Assembly: GCA_027487845.1 (NCBI GenBank)
Contig: JAIYCV010000026.1
Coordinates: 124,001-188,000 of the forward strand
Source of the DNA: Flammeovirgaceae bacterium
GTDB taxonomy: Bacteria > Bacteroidota > Bacteroidia > Cytophagales > Cyclobacteriaceae
Direction of reading: 5' to 3'
Length of the DNA stretch: 64,000 nt
The notes beneath the pieces are model-generated. The model saw nothing but the letters and a program-made list of their open reading frames with translations, was not told the DNA's origin and did not search any database. This document shows positions 54,544 to 61,988 of the stretch, in pieces. A program made the translations under genes and the position numbers. How positions within the stretch are numbered: position 1 is the first letter of the stretch; every line of letters begins with the position of its first letter.

Positions 54544-56352
54544 ATGGTGGAAGACCTAAAAGATCAAGTTGCTTCTTTACCTGATTCACCCGGTATTTAC
54601 CGATACTACAACGAAGAAGGAATATTGATTTATGTTGGCAAAGCGAAGAGCCTTAAGAAACGCGTTAGTAGTTACTTTAATAAACAGTCGCAATACAATC
54701 GCAAAACCGAAAAGCTAGTTTCTGAAATCTCGAAAATAGAATTCACGCTGGCCAACACCGAGTTTGATGCGCTCTTGTTGGAGAATAATTTCATCAAACA
54801 AAATCAGCCGAAGTACAATATCTTACTAAAGGACGATAAGACCTTCCCGTATTTAGTTATTTTAAAAGAACGCTTTCCGCGGATTATCTACACCCGCAAG
54901 TATATCCCCAAACAAGGCGAATATTTTGGGCCCTATTCAAGCGTGGTCTCCATGAAAAGTGTGCTTGAACTGGTTCGGCAACTTTACTCCATCCGCACGT
55001 GTTCATTATTGTTATCAACCGAAAACATCGCTGAAAAAAAATTTAAGGTCTGCTTAGAGTACCACATTGGCAACTGCAAAGGCCCGTGCGAAAACTTACA
55101 AGACGAAGCTCCTTATTTGGAAGAGATTGCACTTGCCAGAAACATTCTAAAAGGCGATGTAAGTGTAGTAGAAAACTATTTTACTATGCGAATGGAAGAA
55201 GCTTCCATGCAAATGGAATTTGAGAAAGCAGCTCTTTACAAGCATAAGTTGGAGTTGCTTGAAAAATTCCAAACCAAGTCATTGGTGGTGAATAAAAAAC
55301 TTACTGACATAGATGTAATCACCATCACCAGCAACGAGCAAGAAGCATTTATCAACTACATGCAAATAAAAGAAGGCGCTATTATCTTCTCTAAAAATAT
55401 AGAAGTAAAAAAGAAGCTGGAAGAAACAGATGAAGATGTGTTGAGTTTAGCAGCGCAGGAGATGCGAACAGAATACAGGAGCGGTAACAACACTATTTTT
55501 TCAAATATTGCTTTAAGCACCAAACAAGAAGAGGTTGAAAATATTGTTCCGCAAATAGGCGACAAACGCAAGCTCGTTGGGCTTTCTTTAAAGAACGCGC
55601 TTTTCGCGAAAGCAAAACGCGAAACCGAAAAGGCAGAGAAAAAAGAAAAGAAAAATAAAGTGTTGGGCATACTTCAACAAGATTTGCGATTGAACACGTG
55701 GCCAGAAATAATTGAGTGCTTCGATAACTCAAATTTTCAAGGCACCTCGCCCGTGGCAAGCATGGTGCGCTTTGTGGATGGCAAGCCCGATAAAAAAGGG
55801 TATCGCCATTTCAATGTTAAAACCGTGGTTGGCGCAAATGACTTTGCTTCTATGAAAGAAATTGTGGGTAGAAGGTACAAGCGAATTCTAGAAGAAGAAA
55901 GTGCTTTCCCCAGCTTAATTGTGGTAGATGGAGGCAAGGGGCAACTAAGTAGCGCCTGCGAAGCGTTGCAAGAGCTAGGGCTTTATGGTAAAATTCCGAT
56001 TATCGGTATTGCCAAAAAACTGGAAGAGATTTATTACCCTGAAGATTCTACGCCCTTGCACATCAGTAAAAAATCGCCCGGGTTAATGCTACTCCAAAAG
56101 ATAAGGGACGAAGCTCACCGTTTTGCCATCACCTTCCATCGGGTAAAGCGTGCTCAAGGCACTTTCAAAACAGAGTTGGAAGAAGTGGAAGGCATCGGCA
56201 AAAAGACAGCGAATAAGCTACTCTCCCATTTTAAATCGTGGACAAAAATTAAAGATGCGAGTGTGGAAGAGTTAGCAAGTGTGGCTGGAAAAAGTGCCGC
56301 TGAGAAAATAACGAGTTTTGTTGCAAAGAAGTCTGAACCAGAAAATCAATAG
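54544..56352 (+). CDS. uvrC: Excinuclease ABC subunit C
   Basis: A 602-aa nuclease that makes both incisions in nucleotide excision repair. The GIY-YIG domain (GIYRYYNEEGILIYVGKAKS, about 18-40), the UVR motif region (QMEFEKAALYKHKLELL near 220), the RNase H-like endonuclease domain (about 380-540: CFDNSNFQGTSPVASMVRF, VDGGKGQLSSA) and tandem HhH (VEGIGKKTANKLLSHF) are all present. A cysteine cluster remains at CKGPCEN. Last gene of the sprE-PBP1A-uvrC unit. Confidence 0.97.
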   Translation: MVEDLKDQVASLPDSPGIYRYYNEEGILIYVGKAKSLKKRVSSYFNKQSQYNRKTEKLVSEISKIEFTLANTEFDALLLENNFIKQNQPKYNILLKDDKTFPYLVILKERFPRIIYTRKYIPKQGEYFGPYSSVVSMKSVLELVRQLYSIRTCSLLLSTENIAEKKFKVCLEYHIGNCKGPCENLQDEAPYLEEIALARNILKGDVSVVENYFTMRMEEASMQMEFEKAALYKHKLELLEKFQTKSLVVNKKLTDIDVITITSNEQEAFINYMQIKEGAIIFSKNIEVKKKLEETDEDVLSLAAQEMRTEYRSGNNTIFSNIALSTKQEEVENIVPQIGDKRKLVGLSLKNALFAKAKRETEKAEKKEKKNKVLGILQQDLRLNTWPEIIECFDNSNFQGTSPVASMVRFVDGKPDKKGYRHFNVKTVVGANDFASMKEIVGRRYKRILEEESAFPSLIVVDGGKGQLSSACEALQELGLYGKIPIIGIAKKLEEIYYPEDSTPLHISKKSPGLMLLQKIRDEAHRFAITFHRVKRAQGTFKTELEEVEGIGKKTANKLLSHFKSWTKIKDASVEELASVAGKSAAEKITSFVAKKSEPENQ

Positions 56353-56428
56353 TTAGTTTTTATTTTTCCATTCTGTGGCAAGTAGAACTCATTACCAAAT
56401 TGGTTATCTTTAACAGGCTTTTGATTTT

Positions 56429-56977
56429 ATGAACACCCTTGTTATTGATAAAACAAAAGATTGGACAGTGGAAGATTTCTTACTGCTGGGAGAAATAAAA
56501 ACGCCTTGCCAATTAATCAATGGAGAATTAATTACAAGTCCTGCACCATCACCTTTGCATCAGCGAGTTTTACAGAAGCTCTTTAAAGTTTTTGATAAAG
56601 CTAATTTGCCGGGTGAAACGTTTTTCGCACGTATCGATCTGTACATCAGCAAGAAAAATGTTTTCCAACCTGATTTGGTTTATCTGTCGGATAAAAACAA
56701 AGAAAACCTTACCATAAGAGGCATAGAAGGCCCTGCCGACTTAATTGTGGAAATTATATCGCCATCCAATGGTTATACAGACCGAAACCAAAAAAAGAAT
56801 ACTTACATAGCATTTTGCATCCATGAGTATTGGATAGTTGACCCTGCAAATGAAACCATTGAAGTGTACACACCAGAAGCAGGGAGCGATGTGCCTATTA
56901 TTTACTTGGTAGGCAGCGGTATTGTAAAATCAATTACCCTTGAAACCCTCACATTTGATTTGAAAGAGATTTTTTGA
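56429..56977 (+). CDS. Uma2-family PD-(D/E)XK nuclease-like protein
   Basis: A 182-aa protein of the Uma2 (DUF820) family, frequent in Cyanobacteria and Bacteroidota. The catalytic pattern is visible: FQPDLVYLSD, then PADLIVEIISPSN, then a lysine in NQKKNTYIAF, followed by HEYWIVDP. Members are treated as putative endonucleases; function in vivo is unknown. No partner antitoxin or methylase gene is nearby. Confidence 0.88.
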   Translation: MNTLVIDKTKDWTVEDFLLLGEIKTPCQLINGELITSPAPSPLHQRVLQKLFKVFDKANLPGETFFARIDLYISKKNVFQPDLVYLSDKNKENLTIRGIEGPADLIVEIISPSNGYTDRNQKKNTYIAFCIHEYWIVDPANETIEVYTPEAGSDVPIIYLVGSGIVKSITLETLTFDLKEIF

Positions 56978-57051
56978 GAAGATGCTTGGCGTAGGCTCCG
57001 ACATCTATTCAAATCAAAGATTTGGTGACACTTATTCGTTTGCCCACCCGC

Positions 57052-57552
57052 CTACTTTAATTCTAGTTCATACAGCCAATATATTTTTCCTAATCTTGGT
57101 TCTAATTGCTTAATGATTTTAAACCCTAATTTTTCATAGATATGCCTTGCGGCATTCATCATTTCAGAAGTGTGCAACGCTACAAGTCGTTCTCCGTTTT
57201 CCTTGGCTTTTTCGATGCATTTCTCGGTTATGGTTTGTCCTATCTTTTGTCCGCTATATTTTTTTGAAACAGTTACAAACCTAATGTACGCCTGTTGGTT
57301 GTTATAAATTTCGGTGGGGTTACCACTTGAAACTAAAAAACCAAAACCCATGATTTCTCCCTGATTGTTTTCGCAAACAAAACTGTCGGAGAGCAAAATT
57401 AAGTCGGCATACGTTTTTTCATTTGTTAGCGTATGGGAAAGTTTCTCCCAGTTTTCAAGTGTTAATTCACTTTTAAATTGTGCCCACTCAGATACAGCAA
57501 GATCTTTAATTTGTTTAAGGTCTTGTAGTTTTCCTTGTCTAATGTTTAACAT
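57052..57552 (-). CDS. GNAT family acetyltransferase
   Basis: A 166-aa single-domain acetyltransferase. The acetyl-CoA pyrophosphate loop is SGQKIGQTITEKCIEKA (about 105-121), and AARHIYEKLGFKII is the standard C-terminal helix-strand. Start ATG 57552; the opposite-strand Uma2 gene converges 74 bp away. Substrate not predictable. Confidence 0.85.
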   Translation of the reverse strand: MLNIRQGKLQDLKQIKDLAVSEWAQFKSELTLENWEKLSHTLTNEKTYADLILLSDSFVCENNQGEIMGFGFLVSSGNPTEIYNNQQAYIRFVTVSKKYSGQKIGQTITEKCIEKAKENGERLVALHTSEMMNAARHIYEKLGFKIIKQLEPRLGKIYWLYELELK

Positions 57553-57766
57553 TTTATTGTTTACTGGTAATGTAAGGTTGGTAACAACAGAAAAGGATTA
57601 GCAAATGGGTCGATTTTCGGAGCATGGTAATCTTTAAACGTACTGCCCCCAACATACTTATATCACCCACAAAATATTCATATTGCTTACCAATTTCTGC
57701 AGCTTTTTATTCAAGCAATTAAAATAGCGCATTGAATTAATCTTTCCAAACGGAGCAGTGTGTTTG

Positions 57767-57938
57767 GTATCCAGACCGCGAGGTAACCATACCAGAAGGC
57801 TCGGCATCATTACAAGAAGGCTTGGTAGCCCTACCAGAAACCTAGGTACCCCTACCAAGAGGCTTGGTAGCCAATACCAAAAGCCTCGGTATCCTTACTA
57901 GAATGCTCGGTAACAATACCAAAGGGTTTGGTAGCCAT
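57767..57938. repeat. Degenerate tandem array with 21-bp period and internal dyads
   Basis: Seven full units (57783, 57804, 57825, 57846, 57867, 57889, 57910; one is 22 bp) plus a partial unit at each end. The consensus is GTANCCNTACCAGAAGGCT followed by [CT]G. At unit junctions the end G and following GTA form GGTAnCCnTACC, a short palindrome, best in 57824-57835 (GGTAGCCCTACC). The period is two helical turns. Units differ at several positions each, so the array is old or maintained by selection on the dyads. Confidence 0.85.
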
Positions 57939-57992
57939 AAAATGTCAAACTATTACTATCAATTATTACCCTTTCACTATTGAGCAAAAAAC

Positions 57993-58000
57993 TAACTTTG
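57993..58000 (+). promoter_or_regulatory. truA: Candidate -7 box of truA
   Basis: TAACTTTG matches TAnnTTTG, 22 bp before ATG 58023. TTTC at 57972-57975, 17 bp upstream, is a near match to the -33 TTTG. Confidence 0.5.
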
Positions 58001-58022
58001 CAGGCCTATTCGGTTTTTACCC

Positions 58023-58769
58023 ATGCGCTACTTCTTCGAAATCTCCTACAATGGCACTTCCTACCACGGCTGGCAAAACCAAGCCAACGCCATTGGGGTG
58101 CAGCAGGTGGTAGAAAACGCGCTTTCCAAATTGTTGCGCGAAGAAATAGCGATTGTAGGCAGCGGCAGAACCGATACTGGGGTTCATTGTACGCAGCAAT
58201 TTTTCCATGCCGATATACAATCTAAGTTTGAAGTAAATTCGTTCTTAATAAGGTTAAATTCTTTCCTTCCAAAAGACATCGCCATCCAACAAATAAAAAG
58301 AGTTAAAGCCGAAGCCCACGCCCGCTATGATGCATTTGAGCGATCCTACGAATATAAAATCACACAGGTAAAAAATCCTTTCCTTACGGGATATGCGTAT
58401 TATTTCTTTAAGGAAGTAGATTTGATGTGGATGAACCAAGCGGCAACACTGCTTCATGGGGTCCACGATTTTGAATGCTTTAGCAAAGTGAAAACCGATG
58501 TAAATAACTTTACTTGCGATATTAAACTGGCAGAGTGGAATCAAAAATCGGGATTGCTCGTTTTTGACATCACTGCCAATCGATTTTTACGCGGTATGGT
58601 AAGGGCCATTGTAGGTACCCTGCTGGAGGTAGGCGCTGGAAAAATTTCGGTACGCGATTTTGAAGGGATTATAGAGAGTAAGGACAGGAAAAGAGCAGGC
58701 ATGAATGTGCCGCCAGAAGGGTTGTACTTAAAAGAAGTAAAGTATCCGGAAACAATTTTTATTGATTAA
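58023..58769 (+). CDS. truA: tRNA pseudouridine(38-40) synthase
   Basis: A 248-aa enzyme that isomerises uridines 38-40 of the tRNA anticodon arm. Catalytic Asp51 is in GSGRTDTGVH. YDAFERSYEYKI, FECFSKV and ANRFLRGMVRAIVGTLLEVG are family landmarks. Length is normal. A weak hairpin (CCTCT/AGAGG, 58776-58792) follows the stop. Confidence 0.97.
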   Translation: MRYFFEISYNGTSYHGWQNQANAIGVQQVVENALSKLLREEIAIVGSGRTDTGVHCTQQFFHADIQSKFEVNSFLIRLNSFLPKDIAIQQIKRVKAEAHARYDAFERSYEYKITQVKNPFLTGYAYYFFKEVDLMWMNQAATLLHGVHDFECFSKVKTDVNNFTCDIKLAEWNQKSGLLVFDITANRFLRGMVRAIVGTLLEVGAGKISVRDFEGIIESKDRKRAGMNVPPEGLYLKEVKYPETIFID

Positions 58770-58775
58770 AAACCA

Positions 58776-58792
58776 CCTCTTTTTAGTAGAGG
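58776..58792 (+). terminator. Weak hairpin after truA
   Basis: CCTCT (58776-58780) and AGAGG (58788-58792) with a 7-nt loop, followed by ATTTTG. The right arm also looks like a ribosome-binding site for the next gene, so termination would be partial at best. Confidence 0.3.
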
Positions 58793-58807
58793 ATTTTGAG
58801 TGACATA

Positions 58808-60589
58808 ATGGAAAAAGAAAAAACAAGCAGCGGCAATATTATTGATTTTAAAGTGCTGAAACGGCTCATGCAATTTGTTAAGCCCTATCAGGCTCGCTTC
58901 AATATGCTGTTGGTGCTTACCTTATTGCTGGGCCTTCTCACCCCGCTGCGCCCCATGCTTATTCAACGCACGCTAGACAAAGATGTGGCTGTTGGCAATT
59001 ATTGGGGCATGGTTAATATGATGTTGTTGATTCTTGGGCTGCTAGTAATCCAAACGGCAGTGCAATACTCTCACACGTATATTTCGGGTAGGATTGGCCA
59101 ATTTGTAATTCGCGACTTGCGCATTCAATTGTATCAACACATTGTAAACCTCAGGCTTCGTTTTTTTGATAAAACTCCCATCGGTAGATTAGTAACAAGA
59201 ACGATTTCAGATGTAGAGAGTCTTGCCGATGTATTTAGCGAAGGTCTTGCTGCCATGGCGGGCGATCTGCTTCAAATCATTTTCATCCTTGGTTTCATGT
59301 TTTTTACCGATTGGCGCATGGCTTTGGTAAGTCTATCTACTATTCCGCTCATGCTCATTTCAACTTATGTTTTCAAAGAAAAAATAAAAGTTGCTTTTAA
59401 TGAAGTGCGCAACGCGGTGGCCAATCTCAATTCATTTGTACAAGAACACATTACCGGAATGAGCATTGTGCAGATTTTCGGGAACGAGAAAAAGGAGTTC
59501 AATAAGTTCAATGAAATAAACGAAGAGCATCGCGATTCCAATTTAAAATCAGTTTTATACTATTCGATCTATTATCCGATTGCTGAAATTATTTCCGCCA
59601 TGGGTATTGGTTTGTTGGTTTGGTATGGTGCCAATGGCATCATTCAAGAAGAATCAACAGGCATAACCATAGGCACGCTTACGGCTTTTATTATGTACAT
59701 CCAAATGTTCTTTCGTCCTATTCGTATGATTGCCGACCGTTACAATACGTTACAAATGGGCATTGTAAGCACATCGCGCATTATCAATCTGTTGGACGAT
59801 CAAGAGTTTGTTATGACAAACGGAACATACAAGCCAAAAGAAATGACAGGCGCGATCAATTTTAAGAATGTTTGGTTTGCCTACACCGATAATGAGTATG
59901 TTCTGAAAAATATAAATCTAAGTATCAATCCGGGCGAAACAATTGCCTTGGTAGGTGCCACGGGTGCGGGTAAATCTTCCGTCATAAACTTGCTCAATCG
60001 CTTCTATGATATCAACCGTGGAAGTATCGAAGTGGATAACATCGAAATTAAAGACTATGATTTGATTTCGTTAAGACAAAACATTGGCATTGTGCTACAA
60101 GATGTGTTTCTTTTTTCCAATAGCATTCGCTATAACATTACGCTGGGGAATCCGGATGTAACCGATGAAATGATTTTGCGCACGGCCGATTCAGTAGGGG
60201 CACTTGATTTTATTGAAAAACTACCGGGCAAGCTAGATTACAATGTGATGGAAAGAGGTGCTACTCTTTCGGTTGGGCAACGGCAGTTGCTTTCCTTTAT
60301 TAGAGCCATGGTTTACAATCCCAAAATATTGGTATTAGATGAGGCTACCTCTTCGGTAGACAGCGAAACAGAAGAGATGATTCAAAAGGCAATAGAAAAA
60401 ATGATGGTAAACAGAACTTCTATAGTTATAGCGCATCGACTCTCCACCATTCAGAAAGCAACCAAGATAGTAGTGCTGGAAAAAGGCGAAATTATGGAGT
60501 CAGGAACGCATGAGCAGCTTCTTGAAAAAGATGGTTACTACGCACAACTGCATAAAATGCAATTTAAGGAGGTTTTTAAAACCGCATGA
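58808..60589 (+). CDS. MsbA-like ABC exporter (fused permease-ATPase)
   Basis: A 593-aa half-transporter that works as a homo- or heterodimer in the inner membrane. ATG 58808 is preferred; a TTG at 58796 would add four residues but sits within 3 bp of the AGAGG sequence. Six membrane helices occupy about 15-310. The nucleotide-binding domain has Walker A GATGAGKSS (about 383-391), signature LSVGQRQLL, Walker B ILVLDEATSS and the H loop IVIAHRLST. Multidrug or lipid export is typical; substrate not predictable. Confidence 0.93.
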   Translation: MEKEKTSSGNIIDFKVLKRLMQFVKPYQARFNMLLVLTLLLGLLTPLRPMLIQRTLDKDVAVGNYWGMVNMMLLILGLLVIQTAVQYSHTYISGRIGQFVIRDLRIQLYQHIVNLRLRFFDKTPIGRLVTRTISDVESLADVFSEGLAAMAGDLLQIIFILGFMFFTDWRMALVSLSTIPLMLISTYVFKEKIKVAFNEVRNAVANLNSFVQEHITGMSIVQIFGNEKKEFNKFNEINEEHRDSNLKSVLYYSIYYPIAEIISAMGIGLLVWYGANGIIQEESTGITIGTLTAFIMYIQMFFRPIRMIADRYNTLQMGIVSTSRIINLLDDQEFVMTNGTYKPKEMTGAINFKNVWFAYTDNEYVLKNINLSINPGETIALVGATGAGKSSVINLLNRFYDINRGSIEVDNIEIKDYDLISLRQNIGIVLQDVFLFSNSIRYNITLGNPDVTDEMILRTADSVGALDFIEKLPGKLDYNVMERGATLSVGQRQLLSFIRAMVYNPKILVLDEATSSVDSETEEMIQKAIEKMMVNRTSIVIAHRLSTIQKATKIVVLEKGEIMESGTHEQLLEKDGYYAQLHKMQFKEVFKTA

Positions 60590-60629
60590 TAATGGTTACA
60601 CACTGTTGACTAGATCAACCAAAGAAGCG

Positions 60630-60637
60630 TATCTTTG
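60630..60637 (+). promoter_or_regulatory. -7-like box before the beta-barrel gene
   Basis: TATCTTTG matches TAnnTTTG, with TTG at 60606-60608, 21 bp upstream. It ends only 4 bp before ATG 60642, so either the transcript is leaderless or the match is fortuitous. Confidence 0.35.
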
Positions 60638-60641
60638 TTTT

Positions 60642-61343
60642 ATGTGGCGTTGCCTTATTTTCTTAATTTCTGTTGGCTTGTGTTATGTTGGTGTTGCCCA
60701 ACCAAGTAAAATGATTGTGAGAAGTCCTCAACCCCAGCAATACAATAGCCCTGTCTTAAAATGCCCTGTTTTCACTAAAATCGATTTCCACAAGCGTGCA
60801 ATCGGAATAAAGTTTGGCGATCCGGTAGCAATCTCTTACAAGTATAACGAAACCAGGCATTGGGCTTTCGTTACTGAATTGGGAAAATCTACCAGCGGCC
60901 TTTATAACAAGTATTACAGAGAGGCATTCAACAAAAGTTATTTGCCCGATAGCCTGTCTCGAAATCAAAGCGTAAGGTACCTGAGCCACCAAACCCTGTC
61001 TGATTGGTTTGTTGAGTTCAAACTATTGTATCAAGCAGAATTGTCTCAACTAATCAATGGCTTAAATTTGTTTGCAGGCGTTGGATCGCAATGGAGAAAT
61101 ACGAACATACGATATAGCTATATTTACGAAGGGATCGATTCGAAAGGAAATCAACAAACCAAAACAGGGACCACAGACCAGAGTCGTTTCACGTATGGAT
61201 TGTCGGTGGTTTCCGGGCTTGAGTATTCGGCTTTTTCACTTCCCGTCTCGGCATTTTTAGAAGTAGAATATTTTACAGACGGGCTTATTGATACGGGTTA
61301 CCAACGCTTTCAGGGTGGGGTCGGGTTGAGATATAATTTTTAG
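60642..61343 (+). CDS. Outer-membrane beta-barrel protein, unknown
   Basis: A 233-aa protein. The ATG at 60642 begins a classic signal peptide (MWRCLIFLISVGLCYVGVAQ); longer in-frame reading from 60510 would run back into the ABC gene. After it the sequence alternates polar and aromatic residues (HWAFVTELGKS, EFKLLYQAELSQ, LEYSAFSLPVSAFLEVEYF) and ends GVGLRYNF, a beta-barrel C-terminal signal. About eight strands seem likely. No family recognised. Confidence 0.7.
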   Translation: MWRCLIFLISVGLCYVGVAQPSKMIVRSPQPQQYNSPVLKCPVFTKIDFHKRAIGIKFGDPVAISYKYNETRHWAFVTELGKSTSGLYNKYYREAFNKSYLPDSLSRNQSVRYLSHQTLSDWFVEFKLLYQAELSQLINGLNLFAGVGSQWRNTNIRYSYIYEGIDSKGNQQTKTGTTDQSRFTYGLSVVSGLEYSAFSLPVSAFLEVEYFTDGLIDTGYQRFQGGVGLRYNF

Positions 61344-61413
61344 CCGCGAGGGCAATTTATACCCTGAAAAATTTCTCATGATGGTTTTCCTTTAGGTTGA
61401 TTATATTGCTCGC

Positions 61414-61911
61414 TTGAAACGCTCATTACTCCTAGTCGGCAGCCTACTAATCTACTTAACGGGTACGTTTAGCGTATTTACTACCTGTTTTCAATCTTAC
61501 CATAAAACAGTTTTTCAACAACAAGTTCAAGCTCAAGACGAGGCGGAGTCTGAAAAAATATTCTTTACCAAGCACGATTTTCAATCACTTTCGTGGATAG
61601 AAAAGGGCAAGGAATTCGAATGGAAAGGAGAGATGTATGATGTGAACAGAATTGAACAAGCTAAAGACGGCTTTTGGGTTTACTGCGAAAATGACGGATT
61701 AGAAGAAATTCTTATTTCCTTTCTCAAATCAGTAAAGAAAGAAATGGAAGGCGGTACGACTAATTTTAACATTCAACCTCAGTTCTTTCATCCATTTCTT
61801 GAGTATACTTTTACCAACAATGGCTTCAAAGCAGCCTCGGCTAAAACAGGTTATCTAGCATTTCTTAACTCTTTCGAGTGCTGCATACCTACCCCTCCGC
61901 CTAAAATCTGA
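61414..61911 (+). CDS. Small secreted protein, CC-PPP tail, next to TonB receptor
   Basis: A 165-aa protein from a TTG start; no ATG precedes the signal peptide (MKRSLLLVGSLLIYLTGTFS). It ends FECCIPTPPPKI, a double cysteine followed by prolines that recalls the HYC_CC_PP group of small proteins encoded before TonB receptors in Bacteroidota, thought to be linked to metal uptake. The H-Y-C part is not evident. It is 77 bp from the receptor gene on the same strand. Confidence 0.55.
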   Translation: MKRSLLLVGSLLIYLTGTFSVFTTCFQSYHKTVFQQQVQAQDEAESEKIFFTKHDFQSLSWIEKGKEFEWKGEMYDVNRIEQAKDGFWVYCENDGLEEILISFLKSVKKEMEGGTTNFNIQPQFFHPFLEYTFTNNGFKAASAKTGYLAFLNSFECCIPTPPPKI

Positions 61912-61946
61912 AATCGTTTATCTCTATTCTCTTGTAAACTTTTTCA

Positions 61947-61963
61947 CTCCGCTATGGGCGGAG
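61947..61963 (+). terminator. GC hairpin before the TonB receptor gene
   Basis: CTCCGC (61947-61952) and GCGGAG (61958-61963) form a perfect 6-bp stem with a 5-nt loop, followed by AAATTTGATTTTT. It is 25 bp before ATG 61989. It may end the upstream transcript or act as a leader element. Confidence 0.4.
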
Positions 61964-61988
61964 AAATTTGATTTTTAACTAATTTTTT

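Larger units (their letters stand above)
57553..58022. other. 470-bp noncoding region with 21-bp repeat array and truA promoter
   Basis: No credible gene: the longest frames are products of the repeat array. It contains the degenerate array at 57767-57938 and a truA -7 match at 57993-58000; otherwise it is AT-rich with no structure I can name. It separates the GNAT and truA genes, which are divergent. Confidence 0.7.

Noticed and set aside
57658-57858. Minus-strand frame with heptad-like repeats (LVGLPSLLV)
   Set aside because: The repeats are a translation of the 21-bp DNA array, units vary in length by 1 bp, and no start or downstream gene fits.
57767-57938. CRISPR array
   Set aside because: Units are contiguous with no unique spacers, each unit is degenerate, and no cas genes occur in the window.
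60510-60641. Extended N-terminus of the beta-barrel protein overlapping the ABC gene
   Set aside because: The extension overlaps the ABC reading frame and precedes a full signal peptide at ATG 60642.
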